In this document: one piece after another, positions 6,871-10,524 of the stretch
How positions within the stretch are numbered: the stretch's first letter is position 1
Layout: every line of letters starts with the position of its first letter
Origin: CAZEER01 sp964586315
GTDB taxonomy: Bacteria > Fidelibacterota > Marinisomatia > Marinisomatales > UBA1611
Reading direction: 5' to 3'
NCBI GenBank assembly: GCA_964586315.1
Contig: CAZPHE010000074.1
Span: forward strand, 1 to 10,524
DNA: 10,524 nucleotides
The notes under the pieces: generated by a model
What the model was told of the DNA's origin: nothing
The model's database searches: none
The model's input: only the letters and a program-made list of their open reading frames with translations
Position numbers and translations under genes: made by a program

Positions 6871-7296
6871 GATTACATCCTCTACATTTGCACTATCCAA
6901 AGCTCCTGCGTCAACGGTTTCTTCAACAGTTTCTTCATCTTCGATTTCTAAGCCTAGTTCTGCAGCCATTTTCCGTTTTGCTTCTTCTGCAGCTGCTTGT
7001 GCTGCAGCATCAAGTTCAGCTTCTTCTGCAGCAGCAGCTTCAGCGATTTTTCGTGCGGCTTCTTCTTCTTTTTTTTGTTTAGCCTCTTCACGGGCTTCTT
7101 TAGCTGCTTTTGTGGCAGCAGCTTCTATAGCTGCTTCAGTTGCAGCAGCAGCTTCTGCAGCAGCTTTATCAGCAGCTTCTTTAGCTTGCCTTGCTTTTTC
7201 AATAGCATCAACATCCCCTTCACTTTGAGCAAATGTTAATGTAAACCCTAATAAGAAAACAGCTACTATTTTTAAAATGATATTTCTCACCATCAT
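6376..7296 (-). CDS. Outer-membrane beta-barrel protein with Ala-rich coiled-coil N-terminus (paralogue B)
   Basis: 306 aa. The signal peptide (NIILKIVAVFLLGFTLTFA, cleaved before Gln24) is followed by about 85 residues composed almost wholly of Ala, Glu, Lys and Arg (about 30-115). This is a long charged helix or coiled coil of the kind found in TolA-like periplasmic segments. Next comes an acidic linker (116-142: EDEETVEE...), then the 164-residue Gly-rich barrel domain (143-306) ending in LDYSF. A plausible topology is a barrel in the outer membrane with the helix reaching into the periplasm; that is inference and I recognise no named family. Two adjacent ATGs (7296-7294 and 7293-7291) both suit the AGAGGT ribosome site. 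The good ribosome site, own terminator and higher G+C (48% in a sampled 60 bases) suggest a well-expressed gene and the likely donor of the shared repeat. It is divergent from the fusion gene on its other side. Confidence 0.85.
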   Translation of the reverse strand: MMVRNIILKIVAVFLLGFTLTFAQSEGDVDAIEKARQAKEAADKAAAEAAAATEAAIEAAATKAAKEAREEAKQKKEEEAARKIAEAAAAEEAELDAAAQAAAEEAKRKMAAELGLEIEDEETVEETVDAGALDSANVEDVIAKKGLGFNIGAAASVGLLSGATFTSVPVGATVVLATPFGFKLGPLDYNISLAFGGYSGKYDTAADDEYTGEAQWIDEFNPTLFGVGGNLTVAEFIFAEGHVGYVGQGPGFRGFAGITLERLMNKGLNLPVNLLIGSEGFISTDMAGAGNTSGWASLGVRLDYSF

Positions 7297-7299
7297 AAG

Positions 7300-7305
7300 A
7301 CCTCT
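7300..7305 (-). promoter_or_regulatory. Shine-Dalgarno of barrel gene B
   Basis: Minus strand AGAGGT, 3 bases before the first ATG and 6 bases before the second. The spacing slightly favours the second ATG as the true start, making the protein 305 aa. Confidence 0.65.
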
Positions 7306-7340
7306 ATTTTAAAACTATTATAAATGGTACGTGGTATTCC

Positions 7341-7359
7341 AATTTTTAGATTAAAAATT
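7341..7359. promoter_or_regulatory. Inverted repeat, possible operator upstream of barrel gene B
   Basis: AATTTTTA, 3-base spacer, TAAAAATT: perfect 8-base arms located 45-63 bases before the barrel gene start. It is made almost only of A and T, so chance is a real possibility in this region. Confidence 0.2.
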
Positions 7360-7435
7360 ATTGTCATATTATTATCGATACAAGTCTTAAGTGATAATAT
7401 TAATTATTCATAAATATCTGGTAAAATTATTAATA

Positions 7436-7448
7436 TTTGATCATCAAA
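7436..7448. promoter_or_regulatory. Inverted repeat TTTGAT-C-ATCAAA, possible operator in the divergent region
   Basis: Perfect 6-base arms around one base, about 115 bases upstream of the fusion gene and 140 upstream of the barrel gene. It contains G and C within otherwise AT-only surroundings, which makes it slightly more credible as a protein-binding site than the other repeat. No regulator is encoded nearby. Confidence 0.25.
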
Positions 7449-7564
7449 ATAATAAAATAATATTTTGAATAAAATTTTTTTATCATTAATAAAATATATT
7501 TTACTAGAATTATTTATTAAATATTCTTAATTAAACTTAATTATTTTATAGTCAATAATTAGAA

Positions 7565-9730
7565 ATGGAAAATACAAAAATATTAATTACACTAGGACCG
7601 ACATCATTAAATAAAGAAGTAATTCTAAAATTATCTTCAAGACAAATTGATTATTTTAGAATCAATATGTCTCATACTTCAATTGATGAATTGCAAAAGC
7701 ATATTAAAACAATTAGAAAATATTCAGATACACCAATTTGTATTGATAGTGAAGGGGCACAGGTACGTACTAGTCAACTTCCTGAAAAAACAATCTTTTA
7801 TGATAGGCAAAATATTCGTCTTGTTTCAACTAAATCAGTTTGTGATCCAAATGAATTAGGATTATGGCCGCAAAATGTTTTTGCTCAGTTAAAACCAGGC
7901 GATATTCTTACGATTGATTTTGATTCTGCACTACTTGTGGTTACATCAATTAGCAAGAATGAAGCCGAAGCGACAGTTTTGAATGGAGGATCTGTTGGCA
8001 CTAATAAGGCTGTAACATTATTCCCTTCAGTAATTTTACCTCCTCTTTCTGAAAAAGATATTATGGCAGCAAATATAGGTTTGGAATACGGCATTAAAGA
8101 TTTTGCATTATCTTTTGCAAATACAGCCAATGATGTAATGGAATTAAGAAAAATTGTAGGGGATAAATCAAATATAATTTCAAAAATTGAAAGTAAAAAA
8201 AGTATAAGGAACCTTGAAGAAATATTAAAAGTTACTGATGCTATATTAATTGATAGAGGTGATCTTTCAAGAGAAGTTCCAATTCAAAATATCCCTTTGA
8301 TACAAAAGAAAATTATAAAAAAATCTATAGGAATGAATAAAAATGCCTATGTAGCAACCAATTTACTTGAATCAATGATGGTGAATAGAAAACCCACAAG
8401 AGCTGAGGTTAATGATGTTATAAATACATTAATTGATGGTGCGAAAGGATTGGTGCTTGCTGCTGAGACTGCAATTGGGGAAAATCCAATAGCTGCAGTT
8501 GATATGTTGAGAAGTTTAATTTCGAGATTTAATCGATCTTATCCAGATTGTACTATTTCTCAGTTAATGGAATATGAAAATTTATTGCTTCCTGAAATGC
8601 ACGGATTAACATCTTTTTCAAATCAATTTTCAGAGAAAAAATTGAAATCAAAGGATTTAGATGAATATAAGTCAATCGATATAAACATTAATACTTATTT
8701 AGATACCATACAAATTGTACAAGGTGTTTATTCTCCATTAAATAGGTTTATGGGTTCAGAAGAATTGGAAAGTGTTTTAAAAAATTATAAGTTGCTTTGT
8801 GGTCAAACTTGGACCCTCCCAATTATTTTCCAAATTGAAAAAGAATTATGGGAATCATTAGAAGTCGGGATGACAGTTGCTTTGAAATATGCAGAAAGTC
8901 CAAATTCTAAAATAACTATGGATATAAAAGAATTATACAAAATCGATTTAAAAAATGTTTCAAATCTTTGGTTTGGGACTAATGATAAAAATCATCCGGG
9001 AGTAAAACGGCTTTTCCAATTAGGTCATTGCGTAGTTTCAGGCGAGGTACTGTATTATAATTATGAACAAAATATGAATGCACCTTATTTTCTTACTCCA
9101 AAACAAACTCGGATGATTTTTGATATTAAGGGATGGTCAAAAATTGTAGCTTTTCATACTCGGAATGTCCCACATCGGGCACATGAATATCTAATGGAAA
9201 AAGCAATGGAAAGAACAAATGCAGATGGGTTATTTATTCAGCCAGTTATTGGTCCAAAAAAGAAAGGAGATTTTGAAAAAGAAGCCATTTTTGGAGCGTA
9301 TGATTTATTTATTAAATCATTTTTCAATGGTGCTATATTAAGTTCTTTTTTAACATATTCAAGATATAGTGGACCAAGGGAAGCAGTATTTACTGCATTA
9401 TGCAGAAAAAATTATGGTTGTACCCACTTTATAGTAGGTAGAGACCACACTGGAGTTGGTAAATATTATCAAGGTCTTGAAAGTCAAGAGTTATTTGAAA
9501 AACTAGGCGATATTGGTATCCAAATAGTTTACTTTAATAAAGTAGGTTATAATAAAAATCTAGAAAAAATAGAAGAGGGTAATGAAAAAGATTTAGAAAA
9601 TATTTCAGGTACATTAATTAGAGAATCAATAATGAAAAAGATACCCATTGATGAAAAAATTTTTAGAAAAGAAATATTTAATTTTTTAATTGATATGATT
9701 GATAATAACAAGCCTGTATTTATTAAGTAG
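7565..9730 (+). CDS. Fusion: pyruvate kinase catalytic region + ATP sulfurylase (sulfate adenylyltransferase)-like domain
   Basis: 721 aa in one uninterrupted frame. Residues 1-325 match pyruvate kinase: TLGPTS start, RINMSH (32-37), DSEGAQVRT (61-69, normally DTKGPEIRT), LPPLSEKD (158-165), SKIES with Lys207 and Glu209, RGDL (231-234, metal-binding Asp233), ATNLLESM (264-271) and PTRAEVNDV (277-285). PEP- and metal-binding residues are kept. The usual C-terminal (allosteric) domain of about 120 residues is absent. Residues about 375-690 match ATP sulfurylase: TRNVPHRAHE (532-541, HxxH at 537-540), RYSGPREA (600-607), GRDHTGVG (625-632) and ISGTLIRE (680-687). Pyruvate kinase makes ATP from PEP and ADP; ATP sulfurylase uses ATP and sulfate to form APS and PPi. 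A local ATP supply for sulfate activation is a sensible but untested inference. The sulfate-contacting Gln of the family motif is His531 here. The ATG gives the normal pyruvate kinase N-terminus. No Shine-Dalgarno. Confidence 0.92.
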   Translation: MENTKILITLGPTSLNKEVILKLSSRQIDYFRINMSHTSIDELQKHIKTIRKYSDTPICIDSEGAQVRTSQLPEKTIFYDRQNIRLVSTKSVCDPNELGLWPQNVFAQLKPGDILTIDFDSALLVVTSISKNEAEATVLNGGSVGTNKAVTLFPSVILPPLSEKDIMAANIGLEYGIKDFALSFANTANDVMELRKIVGDKSNIISKIESKKSIRNLEEILKVTDAILIDRGDLSREVPIQNIPLIQKKIIKKSIGMNKNAYVATNLLESMMVNRKPTRAEVNDVINTLIDGAKGLVLAAETAIGENPIAAVDMLRSLISRFNRSYPDCTISQLMEYENLLLPEMHGLTSFSNQFSEKKLKSKDLDEYKSIDININTYLDTIQIVQGVYSPLNRFMGSEELESVLKNYKLLCGQTWTLPIIFQIEKELWESLEVGMTVALKYAESPNSKITMDIKELYKIDLKNVSNLWFGTNDKNHPGVKRLFQLGHCVVSGEVLYYNYEQNMNAPYFLTPKQTRMIFDIKGWSKIVAFHTRNVPHRAHEYLMEKAMERTNADGLFIQPVIGPKKKGDFEKEAIFGAYDLFIKSFFNGAILSSFLTYSRYSGPREAVFTALCRKNYGCTHFIVGRDHTGVGKYYQGLESQELFEKLGDIGIQIVYFNKVGYNKNLEKIEEGNEKDLENISGTLIRESIMKKIPIDEKIFRKEIFNFLIDMIDNNKPVFIK

Positions 9731-10014
9731 ATATTGTTATAGTTTTGTATGCTGGAGTTAATACTTCAATAAAAAGTTATCATAAAATTATTTTTACTTC
9801 TTCTTTTTCACTTAAATTAAATACTCAATTTGTGTTCACTTGTAAATTAGGGAAACCCCTCAGTATTATTTTAAGAGGAAACTATAAACTTAAATATGAA
9901 AAAGATGCAGTTGAATTTCATTTGGATACTATAAAAAATGATGATGAAATATTAATAATTTTCATATGGTGGATATTCCTCACATTAGATTAATTAACAT
10001 TATTGGTTCTAAAA
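9731..10014 (+). other. Gap of 284 bases; one doubtful ORF, possibly a gene remnant
   Basis: A frame open from 9727 to 9993 could start at TTG 9745 and encode 82 aa (YAGVNTSIKSYHKIIFTSS...). It has no Shine-Dalgarno, no ATG and no family I recognise. The first 65 or so residues have an alternating hydrophobic/polar pattern like a beta-sandwich C-terminus, while the last 15 are an unlikely Ile/Trp-rich tail. It may be the decayed end of a lost gene, or noncoding. No terminator is obvious behind the fusion gene. Confidence 0.2.
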
Positions 10015-10524
10015 ATGAATCCAACCATTATTATTACAGTTATTCTATTTTTTAATATTATCCCAGCTCAGGTATATGAAGGTATGATATTGTTTTCTTC
10101 CTACAGTGATGATCCTGATGAGAATGATCATTATACAAGATTAATTGATAATGGTGGGAGTATTATTAATTCTTGGGCTCATGATCGTGGTGTAGCAAGT
10201 ATGCCTTATTTATTTAGTGATAGCACTTTATTATATCCATACCGTGTTGAAAATCCAACAATGTGTAACGGGGGAGTTGGAGGAGGTGTTTCTTACTATA
10301 ATTGGGCAGGAGATTTACTTTGGAATTATGAATTTTCTAATGACAGTTTTCAACATCATCATGATATTGAACCATTGCCCAATGGAAATATTTTGGTACT
10401 AGTTTGGGAAAGGCATTCAGCAATTCAAGATGAAAACACTGAATTTTATGGTGGTTCAGGTAAAGGATGGTCAGAAATGGGGAGGATAGATGTTCAAAAT
10501 CCCTTAAATCAGATGTGGGCAGAA
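10015..10524 (+). CDS. Arylsulfotransferase-like (ASST family) secreted protein, partial at window edge
   Basis: An open frame from ATG 10015 runs off the right edge; 170 codons are visible. It begins with a signal peptide (MNPTIIITVILFFNIIPA, then Gln19). After an extracytoplasmic start with SWAHDRGVASMPYL (53-66) and NGGVGGGVSYYNW (85-97), it shows HHHDIEPLPNGNILVL (114-129). This is the signature region of the ASST/arylsulfotransferase beta-propeller families, where His and Asn line the active site. Classic ASST enzymes move sulfate between aryl esters and phenols in the periplasm without PAPS. Many family members are uncharacterised, so sulfotransfer here is not assured. Its place 284 bases behind an ATP-sulfurylase-like gene makes a sulfur role attractive. 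No Shine-Dalgarno is visible. The C-terminus, including any secretion or sorting domain, lies outside the window. Confidence 0.8.
   Translation, partial: MNPTIIITVILFFNIIPAQVYEGMILFSSYSDDPDENDHYTRLIDNGGSIINSWAHDRGVASMPYLFSDSTLLYPYRVENPTMCNGGVGGGVSYYNWAGDLLWNYEFSNDSFQHHHDIEPLPNGNILVLVWERHSAIQDENTEFYGGSGKGWSEMGRIDVQNPLNQMWAE

Larger units (their letters stand above)
7297..7564. promoter_or_regulatory. Divergent intergenic region between barrel gene B and the fusion gene
   Basis: These 268 very AT-rich bases must contain promoters for both directions. A minus-strand TATAAT (rc of 7317-7322) is a candidate -10 box for barrel gene B, but no good -35 box lies 16-18 bases further up. Two perfect inverted repeats are visible and listed separately. 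Upstream of the fusion gene I see neither a convincing promoter nor a Shine-Dalgarno (the ATG follows ...AATTAGAA). No small ORF with recognisable content. Confidence 0.35.

Noticed and set aside
6980..7200. GCAGC-like motifs as a tandem repeat or microsatellite
   Set aside because: The units are irregular in spacing and sequence; they follow from repeated Ala and Glu codons, not from a true tandem array.
6749..7228. Plus-strand ORF of 159 codons rich in Ala and Ser opposite barrel gene B
   Set aside because: It is the antisense shadow of Ala-rich codons (GCA/GCT read as TGC/AGC) and of the barrel domain. It has no start signal, and the first part recurs opposite barrel gene A simply because the DNA is repeated.
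6997..7239. Ser/Cys/Phe-rich plus-strand ORF opposite the Ala-rich segment
   Set aside because: Low-complexity composition and full overlap with a well-supported gene on the other strand.
7885..8130. Minus-strand ORF of 81 codons inside the fusion gene
   Set aside because: It lies opposite well-conserved pyruvate kinase motifs and shows no features of its own.
10217..10402. 61-codon plus-strand ORF near the right end
   Set aside because: It is out of frame with the ASST-like coding frame, which has a signal peptide and family motif over the same bases.

Overview
The window is AT-rich DNA (one 60-base sample in the glycosyltransferase gene is 22% G+C; samples in the Ala-rich outer-membrane gene reach 45-48%). 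It encodes envelope functions of a Gram-negative-type bacterium: signal peptides, outer-membrane beta-barrels with terminal Phe, and surface-polysaccharide enzymes. Most starts lack a Shine-Dalgarno sequence. The secreted arylsulfotransferase-like protein at the right edge and the Gly-rich barrel proteins remind me of marine FCB-group bacteria, possibly Marinimicrobia (SAR406). That placement is a low-confidence inference from style, not from a marker gene.

Layout. Bases 1-3437 (+) hold the end of a surface-polysaccharide cluster: an NAD-dependent sugar epimerase/reductase, a small monotopic phosphoglycosyl transferase that would load the first sugar onto the lipid carrier, and a membrane-bound nucleotide-sugar 4,6-dehydratase of the WbpM/CapD type. 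Their order matches the wbpV-wbpL-wbpM arrangement of Pseudomonas O-antigen loci. Bases 3481-4896 (+) encode a secreted barrel resembling the capsule-assembly protein Wzi. Bases 4898-7296 (-) hold two outer-membrane barrel genes flanking a family-2 glycosyltransferase. The barrels share a 499-bp repeat that is identical base for base, yet their N-terminal halves are unrelated. A strong hairpin terminator lies between the larger barrel gene and the glycosyltransferase.

Bases 7565-9730 (+) encode an unusual fusion: a pyruvate kinase catalytic region without its usual C-terminal domain, joined to an ATP-sulfurylase-like domain. It is followed by about 280 bases without a convincing gene, then by the start of a secreted arylsulfotransferase-like (ASST) protein that leaves the window at 10524.

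How the parts may work together: the left half makes, exports and displays a polysaccharide containing a 6-deoxy-amino sugar. The right half may activate sulfate, with ATP supplied from phosphoenolpyruvate, and includes a sulfotransferase-like protein. A link such as surface-glycan sulfation is inference. The two strongest items for follow-up are the pyruvate kinase-ATP sulfurylase fusion and the mosaic barrel pair.
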